From the NCBI GenBank assembly GCA_040753915.1, contig JBFMDN010000009.1, positions 57,783-121,782 of the forward strand: a stretch of 64,000 nt of DNA, given 5' to 3'. How positions within the stretch are numbered: the first letter of the stretch is position 1; each line of letters starts with the position of its first letter. Position numbers and translations under genes: made by a program. This document shows positions 33,227 to 42,650 of this stretch, one piece after another. Below the pieces are notes generated by a model. That model did no database searches. It saw only the letters and a list, made by a program, of their open reading frames with translations, and was not told the DNA's origin. The stretch is from JBFMDN01 sp040753915 (GTDB lineage: Bacteria > Desulfobacterota > Desulfomonilia > Desulfomonilales > Desulfomonilaceae).

Positions 33227-34576
33227 ATGACATCCGAAGGAGCAAGAACGGTTAAGGTATTTGACATTACACTCAGAGACGGGTCCCAGAGCAAAGTTGC
33301 CACCCGAGTCAAGCTGGAAGATCTCCTCAAGATTGCTTCGAAGCTGGCGGAAACAGGAATTTACGGAGCCGAGACGTGGGGAGGCGCTACGTTTGACGTA
33401 TGCGTTCGATATCTCCGAGAGGATCCGTGGGAGAGGGCCCGCAAGCTCAAACAGGCAATGCCCAACGTAAAGTCCATGATGCTCATTCGGGGCCAGAACC
33501 TCGTAGCGTACTCGAATTATCCCGACGATGTGGTCACTAAGTTCGTTCAGGCGTCTGCCCGCAATGGCATAGATATCTTCCGAATTTTTGACGCGCTGGA
33601 CGACACGAGAAATCACGAGACAGTTATAAAGGCAGTGCGGGATGTGGGCAAGATTGCGGAGGGGGCTGTCTGTTACACAATCAGCCCTGTTCACACAATT
33701 GACAAGTTCGTATCCAAAGCCCGTGAGCTTGAAGACAAGGGTGTCCACCAGATAGCCATCAAGGACATGGCAGGTCTGATCGATCCAGCCACGACATTCG
33801 AGCTCATTAGCAGTCTCAAGAAGGCCGTTTCCGTCCCGCTCCATCTTCATACCCACGACAACTGCGGCATGGGAATGCTCTCCGTGCTCAAAGCTGTGGA
33901 AGCGGGTTGCGAGATGATAGATTCGGTTCTCAGTCCCTTCGCCGGCGGAACGGGGCATCCGTGTACCGAGTCACTCGTGTACGCGCTGGGGCGCCTCGGA
34001 TACGATACGGGCTGCAACCTGCAAAAGTTGACGGAAGCAGCAGAAGTGGCCAAGTCGGTCCGGGCTTTGTACCATGAGTTCGAGGCTCCCTACAATGGGG
34101 TTGATTGCAGAATGCTTGTCACTCAGATCCCGGGCGGCGTCATGTCCAACCTTACGAGTCAGCTTCGGGGCCAGAATGCGCTCGACAGACTCGAAGAGAT
34201 TCTTGACGAGATTCCGCGGGTCAGGGAAGATCTGGGCTGGATTCCGTTGGTGACCCCCACTTCTCAGATTGTGGTCTCCCAAGCCACCTTCAACGTTCTC
34301 TTGGGACGGTACAAGATCATCGCCAACCATACGGCAAATCTACTGAGGGGACTGTACGGGGAAACGCCCGCACCGGTAAACCAGGAGCTTCAGCAACGAG
34401 TGCTCAAGGGGGAAGAGCCGGCCAAGGTCAGACCGGCAGAGCTGATTCCTCCGCTTTGGCCGGAGCTGGAGAAGAAATTCCCCGGTCTATCCGACGAGGA
34501 GATTCTCATTCACGCTATCTTTCCCCATGAGGCCGCGGGGTACTTCACGGATCGGCAGAATGCGGCTGTTGCCTGA
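33227..34576 (+). CDS. pyruvate carboxylase subunit B/oxaloacetate decarboxylase alpha-like carboxyltransferase
   Basis: A 449-residue biotin-dependent carboxyltransferase. The TIM-barrel starts with DITLRDGSQS, has IRGQNLVAY, IFDALDD, QIAIKDMAGL (the Lys that is carbamylated in the family) and the metal motif LHLHTHDNCGMG, then the PYC/OADA domain with GGVMSNL. There is no C-terminal biotinyl domain with a MKM motif, so a separate biotin carrier protein must exist elsewhere. It transfers CO2 between biotin and pyruvate or a similar substrate. It stands alone with a long leader. Confidence 0.88.
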   Translation: MTSEGARTVKVFDITLRDGSQSKVATRVKLEDLLKIASKLAETGIYGAETWGGATFDVCVRYLREDPWERARKLKQAMPNVKSMMLIRGQNLVAYSNYPDDVVTKFVQASARNGIDIFRIFDALDDTRNHETVIKAVRDVGKIAEGAVCYTISPVHTIDKFVSKARELEDKGVHQIAIKDMAGLIDPATTFELISSLKKAVSVPLHLHTHDNCGMGMLSVLKAVEAGCEMIDSVLSPFAGGTGHPCTESLVYALGRLGYDTGCNLQKLTEAAEVAKSVRALYHEFEAPYNGVDCRMLVTQIPGGVMSNLTSQLRGQNALDRLEEILDEIPRVREDLGWIPLVTPTSQIVVSQATFNVLLGRYKIIANHTANLLRGLYGETPAPVNQELQQRVLKGEEPAKVRPAELIPPLWPELEKKFPGLSDEEILIHAIFPHEAAGYFTDRQNAAVA

Positions 34577-34603
34577 CAGCTTGGCGTTCAGCATCGTCTT
34601 GGT

Positions 34604-34652
34604 GGGACGGGCGTCCTGCTCGTGGGACGGGCAGCGTGCGAGCGGGACGGGC
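34604..34652. repeat. three GGGACGGGC units at an exact 20-bp period
   Basis: GGGACGGGC occurs at 34604-34612, 34624-34632 and 34644-34652. The 11 bp between copies differ. It is just after the carboxyltransferase stop. Confidence 0.6.
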
Positions 34653-34717
34653 GAAACTGTCTCAAAACTCGGGACACACCAAAAAACGTAGCACGATTGA
34701 GCGTCGCTGCGTGGAAA

Positions 34718-34808
34718 GGCATCTCACCCCTACCCTCACCCAGAGGGAGAGGGAGCCGGAGGAATCCCCTCTCCCCCACTTCGGGGGAGAGGGTCAGGGT
34801 GAGGGGGT
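34718..34808. repeat. C/G-rich palindromic intergenic repeat
   Basis: An inner 11-bp perfect stem CCCTCTCCCCC/GGGGGAGAGGG (34767-34793) is flanked by a longer imperfect inverted repeat (CTCACCCCTACCCTCACCC against GGGTCAGGGTGAGGG). This form of repeat is widespread between genes of many bacteria. Confidence 0.65.
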
Positions 34809-34881
34809 GTGCCACGATTATTACGGACTGCAGGCTTTTGAGACACTTGCGGGCATCTTGCCCGTCATCCTCTATTATAGA

Positions 34882-34908
34882 GGTTGCCAATAATAATTTC
34901 CGTTTCTC
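34882..34908. repeat. 27-bp dispersed repeat, copy 2
   Basis: Exact reverse complement of 3900-3926, followed here by a TCCTCCTCAGCACTGACC segment that also has a counterpart near copy 1. Confidence 0.65.
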
Positions 34909-35045
34909 CTCCTCAGCACTGACCGGCGAGACGCCCGTTCGACTGGATTATCATCCGGCGATAGTGGTTATCCAAAGGTCCATGGTCCTCTTGCCTGCAA
35001 TTCAGAGGGCGACCTGCGGTGGCCCGAAGGACCGGGAGAAATAGT

Positions 35046-35146
35046 CGTAGCGTCGGCGTCTCGCCGGTTTCTTCGCGATCGAAAAAAATCACCGGCAAGA
35101 TGCCGGCGCTCCGAACGCCCGGGAGGGGGGCTTTTTCCGGTGATTT
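35046..35146. repeat. paired CCGGCRAGAYGCCGGCG motifs and a 10-bp inverted repeat
   Basis: Copies of the motif first seen at 3754 lie at 35046-35067 (reverse) and 35092-35113 (direct, variant). AAATCACCGG (35086-35095) and CCGGTGATTT (35137-35146) form an inverted repeat around the second copy. Confidence 0.55.
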
Positions 35147-35164
35147 CCCGCCTGTCACCACCCA

Positions 35165-36025
35165 TCATTGCCGGCGGTCACTCTGGACGCGCTCCATGAT
35201 TCTTCCAAAGTTCTCCCCCAGTATCGCTCTTCGACCCGTCTGGTTGATTCCCGCCTTGTCGAGCTCCTTGATGTACCGAGACAGGGATAACAGAGGATAA
35301 TCGCTACCAAAAAGGATCTTGTCCGGTCCCAGGATCGAGCATGCCACCTGGAAGATCTTCGCGTTATAGAGAAACGGCGACGCAGCCGTATCGACGTACG
35401 TTCTCGCGAGAGCCCGCCCAACCTCCGGCATGAGAGCATAGAAGAAAAGACCGCCGCCAAAATGGGCCAGTATGAAGTCGACTCCCGGATGTGCTTGTAT
35501 GATCCGAAGAAGACCTTGAAAGTCCACGGGAATCTTGCCTGGATACGTATGTCCTACTGGCTCGTTCACATGTATGAGGACCGGCATGCTCTTTTCTTGG
35601 GCAAGGTCCAACACCGGACCGAGCGCTTCGAGCTCAGCACTCTGCCATCCATAGGCATACGAAGCCAATTCTCCGAACCCTTGGAACCCCCCCGCCAGGG
35701 CCCTAGTTGCTTCCCGAAAGGCCGGATCCGGCCCCTTCGGCGACAGTACCGCAAACGGAATGATTCGGGTCGGATTGCGTTGGTAGAAGTCCCACACCTC
35801 TTCGTTATTCTCCATAACAACGTCTGGGTCCTCCCAGGGAAAACCGAACACAACCGCTTTATCAATGCCAGAGCGGTCGAGATAATCGATGATGTCGGCC
35901 TCGGATGCGAGTTTTGCTTTCTCCGATCGGTACACCGATCCGAAGGCCGCATCACTCAGGCAGAAGGGATTCCTGTCGCTCTGAACCCTTCGAGGCAGCA
36001 GATGGACATGGCAATCGACAATCAT
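35165..36025 (-). CDS. amidohydrolase-2 family protein
   Basis: A 286-residue metal-dependent hydrolase or decarboxylase. The N-terminal metal motif is DCHVHLLP (H-x-H). Further conserved parts are HVNEPVGHTYPGK, FILAHFGGG and the late FGSDYPLL with the catalytic Asp. The family includes decarboxylases of aromatic and amino-carboxy compounds; substrate is not evident. It lies convergent to the carboxyltransferase gene and divergent from the first SGNH gene. Confidence 0.85.
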   Translation of the reverse strand: MIVDCHVHLLPRRVQSDRNPFCLSDAAFGSVYRSEKAKLASEADIIDYLDRSGIDKAVVFGFPWEDPDVVMENNEEVWDFYQRNPTRIIPFAVLSPKGPDPAFREATRALAGGFQGFGELASYAYGWQSAELEALGPVLDLAQEKSMPVLIHVNEPVGHTYPGKIPVDFQGLLRIIQAHPGVDFILAHFGGGLFFYALMPEVGRALARTYVDTAASPFLYNAKIFQVACSILGPDKILFGSDYPLLSLSRYIKELDKAGINQTGRRAILGENFGRIMERVQSDRRQ

Positions 36026-36216
36026 GAATCACCTTTCCTCTTTTCCACTGCGGTGCGCCTTTCCTGAATTGCCTTCGCGCCCGGCCCAATTGACTCGCAA
36101 GACGACGCGACCGGTTTGGGTTGACACCGGCCGCTTTGGCAATCATAATGCGCATCCGCAATTTTCTTGGCAATTGGCTTGCTTCCGCTTCAGACCAGCG
36201 CCACCGGGGAGGAGCT

Positions 36217-37437
36217 ATGGATCAAAACACAACGGAGTCCGAACGGCGACTGAACTGGGCGGAATGGACGGGCATTATATCATTCCACGTCGTAGTGCTG
36301 TTCGTAATCTTAAATGTGGGGATTTGGGCCGTTTCCCATGTCAGGTCCCTGATGCAAAAAGACCATGCATCCGAGAAAGCTCCGTACAAGCACAAGGAAT
36401 TCGACCCAGCACTGATTCCTGTCTATCCAGACTTGAATGCGGAAGAGATCGACCAGCTCATCTCGGATTCTCGCCGAGTAACCCAGGAGTACGAGTCATT
36501 TACCCAGTTTCGGGAAATTGCGCCGTACAGGTCGAAATACGTCAATGTTGACGAGCATGGTATCAGGTTGTCCAAAGATCAAGGACCTTGGCCGCCTTCC
36601 CCTGACAATTTCAATGTATTCTTCTTTGGAGGCTCCACCGCATTCGGGTATGGTTTGCCGGATCACCAGACAGTGCCTTCATTTCTCCAGGATTTTCTGC
36701 GCCAGGACGCTCAATTGCCAGCAAAGGTTTACAATTTTGGGAGGGCCTCCTACTTCTCAGCCCAGGAGCGGGTGCTTCTCGAAAAGCTCCTTCTCGGGGG
36801 CTTCCTACCGGACATGGTGGTGTTCCTAGACGGTTGCAACGAATTCGTTTTTTGGGATCACGAGCCCGGGTACACAGGACGGCTGAAAAAGTGGCTGCCT
36901 GAAGGCGATGTTCCTGTCACCAGACAAATCGTGCAAGAGCTTCCTGTCGTCAAGTTGGTACGGAATTGGCTCGGAAGCACGGCAAAGAACGAAGTAGCCG
37001 GAAAATCCAAGCCACACAAGGCGGCGAGCCAGGAAGTCCAGCGCTGGCTGGAAGACACCGTAGAAAGATTTCTCAGGAACAAGCGGATGATCGAGGCGAT
37101 CTGCAGGGAATTTCGCGTGACCCCGGTGTTCGTGTGGCAGCCTAATCCCCTTCACAGATACGATCAAAAGTACCACATTTTTGCGCAGTTTGACTACGAG
37201 GGATTCACTCCGCTGGTGAAGCCAGGCTACGACTTTGTGGCCCAAGAATGGAAGAGCAAACCCTTCGGAAACAACTTCATATGGTGTGCCGATATTGGAG
37301 AAAACTGCCGGGAGCCTCTGTACGTTTCTGCCTTCCACTATAGTCCGAAAATGGCAAGAATGGTGGCAGGATGCATTTTTCGCGCGCTGGCGGAACGCGG
37401 TCTTCTTCCCAACAACGCCAAGAGAGCCGCCCGATAG
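36217..37437 (+). CDS. membrane-anchored SGNH/GDSL-type hydrolase-like protein, copy 1
   Basis: A 406-residue protein with one N-terminal transmembrane helix (WTGIISFHVVVLFVILNVGIW), so the main domain is probably outside the cytoplasm. The SGNH blocks are FFGGSTAFGYG (Ser), VYNFGRASYFSAQE (Gly), VVFLDGCNEFVF (Asn) and VSAFHYSPKM (His). Such proteins often transfer or remove acyl groups on sugars. The ATG at 36217 has GGGAGGAG just upstream; the frame is open further. A clear paralogue lies at 41346-42650 on the other strand, and the two flank the carbamoyltransferase cassette. Confidence 0.8.
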   Translation: MDQNTTESERRLNWAEWTGIISFHVVVLFVILNVGIWAVSHVRSLMQKDHASEKAPYKHKEFDPALIPVYPDLNAEEIDQLISDSRRVTQEYESFTQFREIAPYRSKYVNVDEHGIRLSKDQGPWPPSPDNFNVFFFGGSTAFGYGLPDHQTVPSFLQDFLRQDAQLPAKVYNFGRASYFSAQERVLLEKLLLGGFLPDMVVFLDGCNEFVFWDHEPGYTGRLKKWLPEGDVPVTRQIVQELPVVKLVRNWLGSTAKNEVAGKSKPHKAASQEVQRWLEDTVERFLRNKRMIEAICREFRVTPVFVWQPNPLHRYDQKYHIFAQFDYEGFTPLVKPGYDFVAQEWKSKPFGNNFIWCADIGENCREPLYVSAFHYSPKMARMVAGCIFRALAERGLLPNNAKRAAR

Positions 37438-37633
37438 AAGGTCGCAGCCGGTCGAGGAGGATACTGATTGTCTGGGGCGGGATTCTGGAAGCAGCTCTGC
37501 CCCGACCTTGACATCATCGAGAGGCAGAGCTTAAAATCCGCTCCCGTTACCATAGCCGTTTACCGGTGCCTATCGTTCTGTGAAACAGAACCGGTCTTCA
37601 ACTGGCGTATGGGGTTCATGTGTGAGCTCAGCT

Positions 37634-38671
37634 ATGGGACATGTGCAGATACCTACGGAATCTCGGACCCAGTGCCCGCCGTGTAATGTGGGGGCACTGC
37701 TTCGGTGTCCTGTCACCGGAGCCCCCATGAACCTCCAGGATAACGCGTACTCGAGCCCTTCCCATCCCCCGGTGCGATTTCCCATACGCGATGGGATTAT
37801 TCTGGCTCTGCAGAGACATGGCTCCTTCGAATCGGACGTTTCCGGGCTCATGCGGGAGTTCTATGAGGAAAACCCCTTCCCCAATTACGAGCCGAACGAA
37901 ACGCTTGGGTCGCTGATTGGCAAAAGCAAGGCCCGTGTCTTCCCGGAAATGCTCAATCGGTCTATCCGGCCAAATTCGGCTGTTCTTGAGGTCGGATGCG
38001 GAACCGGGCAACTGTCGAACTTCCTGGGCATTGCCCGACGAAGAGTGCTGGGTGTGGACATGTCGCTCGGGAGCCTCTCCCTCGCTGAGGAATTCAGGAG
38101 CCGAAATCGGTTGAATACGGTGGCTTTTGCGCAGATGAATCTGTTTGAGATGCCGCTCCAGCCCGAATCATTCGACACCATAATCTCCCTTGGGGTGCTC
38201 CATCACACGAGCGATCCAGAGGGGGGGTTGAAGGCGATCCTCCGCTTCCTCAAGAAAGACGGACATATCATTGTGGGCCTTTACAACCGTTATGGAAGGG
38301 TCAAAACCCATTTGAGGCGCGCTTTGTTCTCCGTTTTCGGTGAACGGTTCCTAAGCCTGGATCCGTATGTCCGGTCCTACAACGTCAAATGGGACAAGCG
38401 GAAGGCCTGGTTCATGGACCAATATCGGAATCCCCATGAGTCCTGTCACACCATGGATGAAGTGTTGGACTGGCTCGACAGGGGAGGGGTCCGATTTATC
38501 AGAGCAGTGCCGAGCACCGTATTCGGTTCCTCTTTTTCTCTTGAGTACAAGCGGTCCTTGCTCGAGGAGCAAGACCGCGGAAGCGCCATGGACCGTATGC
38601 TGTCTCAGCTTCGACAGATGGTTTATGACACGGAAGGGGGGCTTTTCGTCGTGGTTGGGAGGAAGGAATAA
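37634..38671 (+). CDS. class I SAM-dependent methyltransferase
   Basis: A 345-residue enzyme. A short N-terminal Cys region (CPPCNVGALLRCPVTGAPM) could hold a zinc ribbon like Trm112-type modules. The SAM-binding motif is VLEVGCGTGQLSNFLG near residue 120, followed by VLGVDMS and DTIISLGVLHHTSDPE, and LKKDGHIIVGLYNRYGR. The start is uncertain: no strong ribosome site is seen, and a GTG at 37580 would add 18 residues. It precedes the carbamoyltransferase gene by 63 bp on the same strand, so it likely acts in the same modification pathway. Confidence 0.78.
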   Translation: MGHVQIPTESRTQCPPCNVGALLRCPVTGAPMNLQDNAYSSPSHPPVRFPIRDGIILALQRHGSFESDVSGLMREFYEENPFPNYEPNETLGSLIGKSKARVFPEMLNRSIRPNSAVLEVGCGTGQLSNFLGIARRRVLGVDMSLGSLSLAEEFRSRNRLNTVAFAQMNLFEMPLQPESFDTIISLGVLHHTSDPEGGLKAILRFLKKDGHIIVGLYNRYGRVKTHLRRALFSVFGERFLSLDPYVRSYNVKWDKRKAWFMDQYRNPHESCHTMDEVLDWLDRGGVRFIRAVPSTVFGSSFSLEYKRSLLEEQDRGSAMDRMLSQLRQMVYDTEGGLFVVVGRKE

Positions 38672-38734
38672 GGGGCATCGGTCAGTCGTCATGGTGGCGC
38701 ACGTTGAGAATTGGGTTCAGGAGCGAGGCCAGAC

Positions 38735-40552
38735 ATGCCGGTATACATTGCGGGAATATCAGCCTTTTATCATGATAGCGCGGCCTGCATCCTTCGTGAT
38801 GGAGAGCTGATAGCTGCCGCTCAGGAAGAGCGCTTCTCGAGAATAAAAGGAGATGCCCGATTTCCAGGCCACGCTCTTCGGTACTGTCTCTCGCACGCTG
38901 GCATCGACGGGTCTCGATTGGATATGGTGGCCTACTACGACAAGCCTATCATGACCTTTGGGCGCCTTCTCCAGACCTATCTCGAATATCCTCTCACCAG
39001 CTATCGCTCGTTCAAAGTAAGCATGCCGAAGTGGGTGAAGGAAAAGCTCAGAATTCCCAGGATCATCGATGAAAACATTCCGGGTTTTGATGGAGAGATA
39101 GTATTCTGTCGCCATCACGAGTCCCACGCAGCGTCAGCATTTTTCACCAGCCCCTTCGAAGAAGCTGCCATTGTGGTGGTGGATGGTGTGGGGGAGTGGG
39201 CGTGTACGTCGATCGGAGCGGGGAGAGGAAATTCTCTGGAGCTCCTGAAAGAAGTCCGGTTTCCTCACTCTCTGGGACTTTTTTACAGTGCCATGACCCA
39301 GTACCTGGGCTTCAAGGTCAACTTCGATGAATATAAGGTAATGGGCCTTGCACCGTATGGAAAACCGAAATACGTGGATCTCTTGACGAGCGAAGTCCTG
39401 GATCTCAAGTCGGATGGCTCATTGAGCTTGAACCTCGAGTACTTCGACTTTCCCCAGGGTCTCAAGATGATCAATGGCAGACTGGGCGAGCTGCTGGGGC
39501 AGCCTGAACGCGAACAGGGACAAGAACTGACCCAGTTCCATATGGACGTCGCCGCTTCCGTTCAGTCCATCACCACAGAGACGATGGTTCGTCTTGCAAG
39601 GACAGCCCGATCCATCACGGGTCTGTCGAAGCTGTGCATGGCTGGAGGAGTCGCCCTCAATTGCGTGGCCAACGGCATCATCTACCTGGAAGGCATTTTC
39701 GACAACATGTACATTCAGCCTGCTTCGGGGGACGCAGGTGGAGCAGTGGGGGCTGCTCTGCAGGCGTGGCATCAGGTCATGGGTAAACCTCGGCACGTGA
39801 CGGGCAGAGACGGCATGAGCTCAGCGTACCTGGGCCCGTCGGTCAATAACCGTGAGGTCATTCCCTATCTGGAATCCCTGGGCGTGGAGTTTCAGATTCT
39901 GGCTGTCGAAGATCTGCCCGAGAGTGTAGCCCGGTGGATCGCCCAGGGGCACATCATCGGCTTTTGTCATGGACGCATGGAATTCGGGCCCAGAGCATTG
40001 GGGCACAGGAGTATTCTTGGAGATCCACGCGATCCTGACAATCAGACTCGGATCAACCGAAAGGTAAAATTCCGAGAATCCTTTCGACCTTTTGCACCGG
40101 CCCTGCTGGAGGAGTACGCTGCTGACCTATTCGATCTCCGGATCCCAAGCCCCTATATGTTGATGGTCATGCCCTTGAAGCCCGAGTGGCGCAAGGCCGA
40201 GCAAGAGAATGCGGAGAAACTGGCCATGGAGCGGCTTCACGTCGTCCGGTCGCATGTTCCCGCTGTAACGCACGTTGATTACTCTGTAAGAATCCAAACC
40301 GTATCGAAATCCCACAACGATGTGTTTCACGCCATAGTGTCCGCCTTTCACAAGCTGACAGGCTGCCCTATGATTGTAAATACGAGCTTCAACGTGAGCG
40401 AAGAGCCAATAGTATGCGACCACCATGACGCATACTGGTGCTTTGCCATGACGGACATAGACATACTGGTCCTGGACACCTGCGTGCTGGTGAAGCCCGG
40501 CGTGGACCTGAATGCTCCCGTCAGAGAGTATCCGGAGATCGTCAGCGGGTGA
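38735..40552 (+). CDS. NodU/CmcH-family O-carbamoyltransferase
   Basis: A 605-residue carbamoyltransferase. It shows GISAFYHDSAACIL, the metal-binding HHESHAASAFF, VVVDGVGEW, the YrdC-like/ATP-binding CHGRMEFGPRALGHRSIL and a C-terminal VNTSFNVSEEPIV. The family moves a carbamoyl group from carbamoyl phosphate to a hydroxyl on sugars, antibiotics or toxins. The ATG at 38735 has GAGG 6 nt upstream. It is followed after 11 bp by an SxtJ-like gene, the order typical of a common carbamoyltransferase/SxtJ/DUF5989/SGNH cassette. Confidence 0.93.
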   Translation: MPVYIAGISAFYHDSAACILRDGELIAAAQEERFSRIKGDARFPGHALRYCLSHAGIDGSRLDMVAYYDKPIMTFGRLLQTYLEYPLTSYRSFKVSMPKWVKEKLRIPRIIDENIPGFDGEIVFCRHHESHAASAFFTSPFEEAAIVVVDGVGEWACTSIGAGRGNSLELLKEVRFPHSLGLFYSAMTQYLGFKVNFDEYKVMGLAPYGKPKYVDLLTSEVLDLKSDGSLSLNLEYFDFPQGLKMINGRLGELLGQPEREQGQELTQFHMDVAASVQSITTETMVRLARTARSITGLSKLCMAGGVALNCVANGIIYLEGIFDNMYIQPASGDAGGAVGAALQAWHQVMGKPRHVTGRDGMSSAYLGPSVNNREVIPYLESLGVEFQILAVEDLPESVARWIAQGHIIGFCHGRMEFGPRALGHRSILGDPRDPDNQTRINRKVKFRESFRPFAPALLEEYAADLFDLRIPSPYMLMVMPLKPEWRKAEQENAEKLAMERLHVVRSHVPAVTHVDYSVRIQTVSKSHNDVFHAIVSAFHKLTGCPMIVNTSFNVSEEPIVCDHHDAYWCFAMTDIDILVLDTCVLVKPGVDLNAPVREYPEIVSG

Positions 40553-40563
40553 GAGAGTGATCG

Positions 40564-40977
40564 ATGTTTGACGTCAACTACAATCCCCCGAGGAAGCTGC
40601 AGCGTCGCCAGCTTCTGGTCTTGTCAGTATGTCTCGCTGTGGCAGCCTGCGGAATTGGATATCTGGCGGCAGCCCCGATCGTTGCATGCATAGTCGGAGC
40701 TCTTTCCTTGATGGCATTCGCAGGGTTTATCGCCTTCAATCTCGTCGGTCGCGACGTGTACCTCCTGTTGATGGTGCTGTTCGGCATTCTGGGTCGATTG
40801 ATCTCGTGGGTCATTGTTCTCTTGATGTTTTTCTGTGCTGTCACCATCCCGGGACTAATCCTTCGACTATTCGGAATGAACCAGCTTGACAAGGATTTTC
40901 AAGCATGTCGGAAAAAGCAATCTCTGTTTCGAGATGCGCCCGCAAGCGATTCAGAGAGCTTCAGGAGGCAAAGTTGA
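40564..40977 (+). CDS. SxtJ-family small membrane protein
   Basis: A 137-residue membrane protein with four hydrophobic spans between residues ~17 and 105 and the SxtJ-type central turn NLVGRDVYLL, then a soluble C-terminal tail ending FRRQS. SxtJ-like proteins travel with NodU-type carbamoyltransferases; their function is not known. The start lies 11 bp after the carbamoyltransferase stop. Confidence 0.8.
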   Translation: MFDVNYNPPRKLQRRQLLVLSVCLAVAACGIGYLAAAPIVACIVGALSLMAFAGFIAFNLVGRDVYLLLMVLFGILGRLISWVIVLLMFFCAVTIPGLILRLFGMNQLDKDFQACRKKQSLFRDAPASDSESFRRQS

Positions 40978-41012
40978 GGAAAGGATCTTCCAAGCCCAGG
41001 AGAAGAGGACTC

Positions 41013-41150
41013 ATGAGCGAGTACATCTATTTCCTGAAGACGCACAGGATGTGGTGGCTCGCTCCGACTCTTTTGGCCGTATTCGTTTTGGGAGCCCTGG
41101 TTGTGCTTGGGGGGAGTGCCGCAGCCCCACTGATCTACGCACTCTTCTGA
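41013..41150 (+). CDS. DUF5989-like small membrane protein
   Basis: A 45-residue single-span protein: MSEYIYFLKTHRMWWLAP, then a hydrophobic helix and a C-terminal GGSAAAPLIYALF, the end typical of DUF5989 proteins of SxtJ cassettes. The ATG at 41013 follows GAGG closely. An in-frame ATG at 40905 would give 81 residues and overlap the SxtJ gene by 73 nt; the added part is basic and has no family features. Confidence 0.75.
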   Translation: MSEYIYFLKTHRMWWLAPTLLAVFVLGALVVLGGSAAAPLIYALF

Positions 41151-41345
41151 TTTGTTGGGGATTGGGCTCCTGCAACGCACCCCCACTGTGCAGCAGATGC
41201 CAGGAGAAGTGCCGGCCTTGTTCGAGAGGAACGTGCCGCAGGTTCGTTTCCCCTTACTGGACTGGTCCTCGCGTCAAGCAACGCCTCGCGCAGCACGTTC
41301 CTTGCCTGAATGGGAACCGGCATCAAGTGGCCCGAAATATGTACT

Positions 41346-42650
41346 TCAGTCTTCCACAAGAGAGCTGTGCATACGGCGGAGCGCAACGCGCTCCAGCACG
41401 GAGGTCCCGATGCGCTCCGCTATAAGTTTCGACATCTTTCCGTTGTAATGAAAGGCATCCACATAGACCGGCTCTTTCAGGTCTTGTTGCACGTCTCCAA
41501 GCCAGAGAAAGTCATCCCCCATGGACTCCGATCTCACCACCTGGGCCATAAGTCGGAATCCCGGTTCCACATAGGGAGCAAATTCATTGTAATCAAATTC
41601 ACTGAAGATATGATACTTCCGGTCGTAGGCGTAGAGTGGGATGGGCTGCCAGACAAAGAGGGGGATAATGTTGAACCCCCGACAAATTGACTCAGCAATC
41701 TCTTTGTTTGTCCTATACCGAGCAATCACGCGCTGCAGCGAATTTTCACGGTCGATATCTTCGCGGTTTCGGGTCAGGGATGCTTTCTTGCCCTCGCTAT
41801 CCTCGGGTGACGCCAAGAAGGGCTTTGCCAAAGGCAACGCGAGAGCAATCCTTCTGGATAAAGGAACATCGCGCTCCAACATGAACTTCGCCAGATCGGG
41901 GGTGTACCCCGGTTCTCCGTTGACATGAACGAAGTCGTTCAGGCCGTCCAGAAAGATTACGAGATCGGGAATATGTCCGTCCAGAATCAGTTTTTCGAGA
42001 AGAATCCGCTCCTGAACACTAAAGTATGCGCATCGGCCGAAATTATATACACGAACAGGCAGCGATGTCCGGTTCCGGAGAAACTCCTGCAAATACGAAG
42101 GTATTGTCTGATCGTCGGAAACGCCGTACCCGAACGTGGTGGAGCCGCCGAACATGAATATTGTGAGCTGGTTGCCGGATACCGGCCACGGACCCTGGTC
42201 TTTCGACACTCGAAATCCGACCGGGCTGACGTTCACGTACTTGGATTTGTACGCAGGCTCCTTAAACTGCGTGTAGGAATCGTACACCTGGGGAATCCGG
42301 CGCGTGTCAAGAAGAAGCTGGGATATCTCCTCCTTGCTCATGTCAGGATAAACTCCCGCCAAGCTCGGATGAAAATCCTTGTACTTCATCGGTGCACTCG
42401 CCGAGCCCGCCCTATTCCGAAGCAGGTCGCCCATGCCATAAGCTAACGCGACTACTACGTTGGCAACTAGAAAGAGTATTGTCGCATTGAGAAGCACAAC
42501 CGCGACTTCCCGATACACGCGGGTTATCCGCGGTAAAAACTGCCGCAGCGGAGAGTCCTCGGTCTGCGTGTCTCCTCTTGTCAGCAACATGTGATACGAC
42601 CCATCCTTCGCAAAAGCCATACTTCCGGATTGAATTACATTACCTTGCAT
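41346..42650 (-). CDS. membrane-anchored SGNH/GDSL-type hydrolase-like protein, copy 2
   Basis: A 434-residue paralogue of the protein at 36217-37437. It has a transmembrane helix (VVLLNATILFLVANVVVALAYG) and the same blocks: FMFGGSTTFGYGVSDDQTIP, VYNFGRCAYFSVQERILLEK, LVIFLDGLNDFV and VDAFHYNGKM. The N-terminal region is ~45 residues longer than in copy 1. The ATG at 42650 has GGGGGA upstream; the frame is open to 42773. It is convergent with the DUF5989 gene, so the cassette is framed by the two paralogues. Confidence 0.8.
   Translation of the reverse strand: MQGNVIQSGSMAFAKDGSYHMLLTRGDTQTEDSPLRQFLPRITRVYREVAVVLLNATILFLVANVVVALAYGMGDLLRNRAGSASAPMKYKDFHPSLAGVYPDMSKEEISQLLLDTRRIPQVYDSYTQFKEPAYKSKYVNVSPVGFRVSKDQGPWPVSGNQLTIFMFGGSTTFGYGVSDDQTIPSYLQEFLRNRTSLPVRVYNFGRCAYFSVQERILLEKLILDGHIPDLVIFLDGLNDFVHVNGEPGYTPDLAKFMLERDVPLSRRIALALPLAKPFLASPEDSEGKKASLTRNREDIDRENSLQRVIARYRTNKEIAESICRGFNIIPLFVWQPIPLYAYDRKYHIFSEFDYNEFAPYVEPGFRLMAQVVRSESMGDDFLWLGDVQQDLKEPVYVDAFHYNGKMSKLIAERIGTSVLERVALRRMHSSLVED

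Larger units (their letters stand above)
34577..35164. other. ~590-bp non-coding gap packed with dispersed repeats
   Basis: No gene was seen between the two convergent genes. The space is made almost entirely of repeat units listed separately at 34604, 34718, 34882, 35046 and 35086. Confidence 0.6.
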
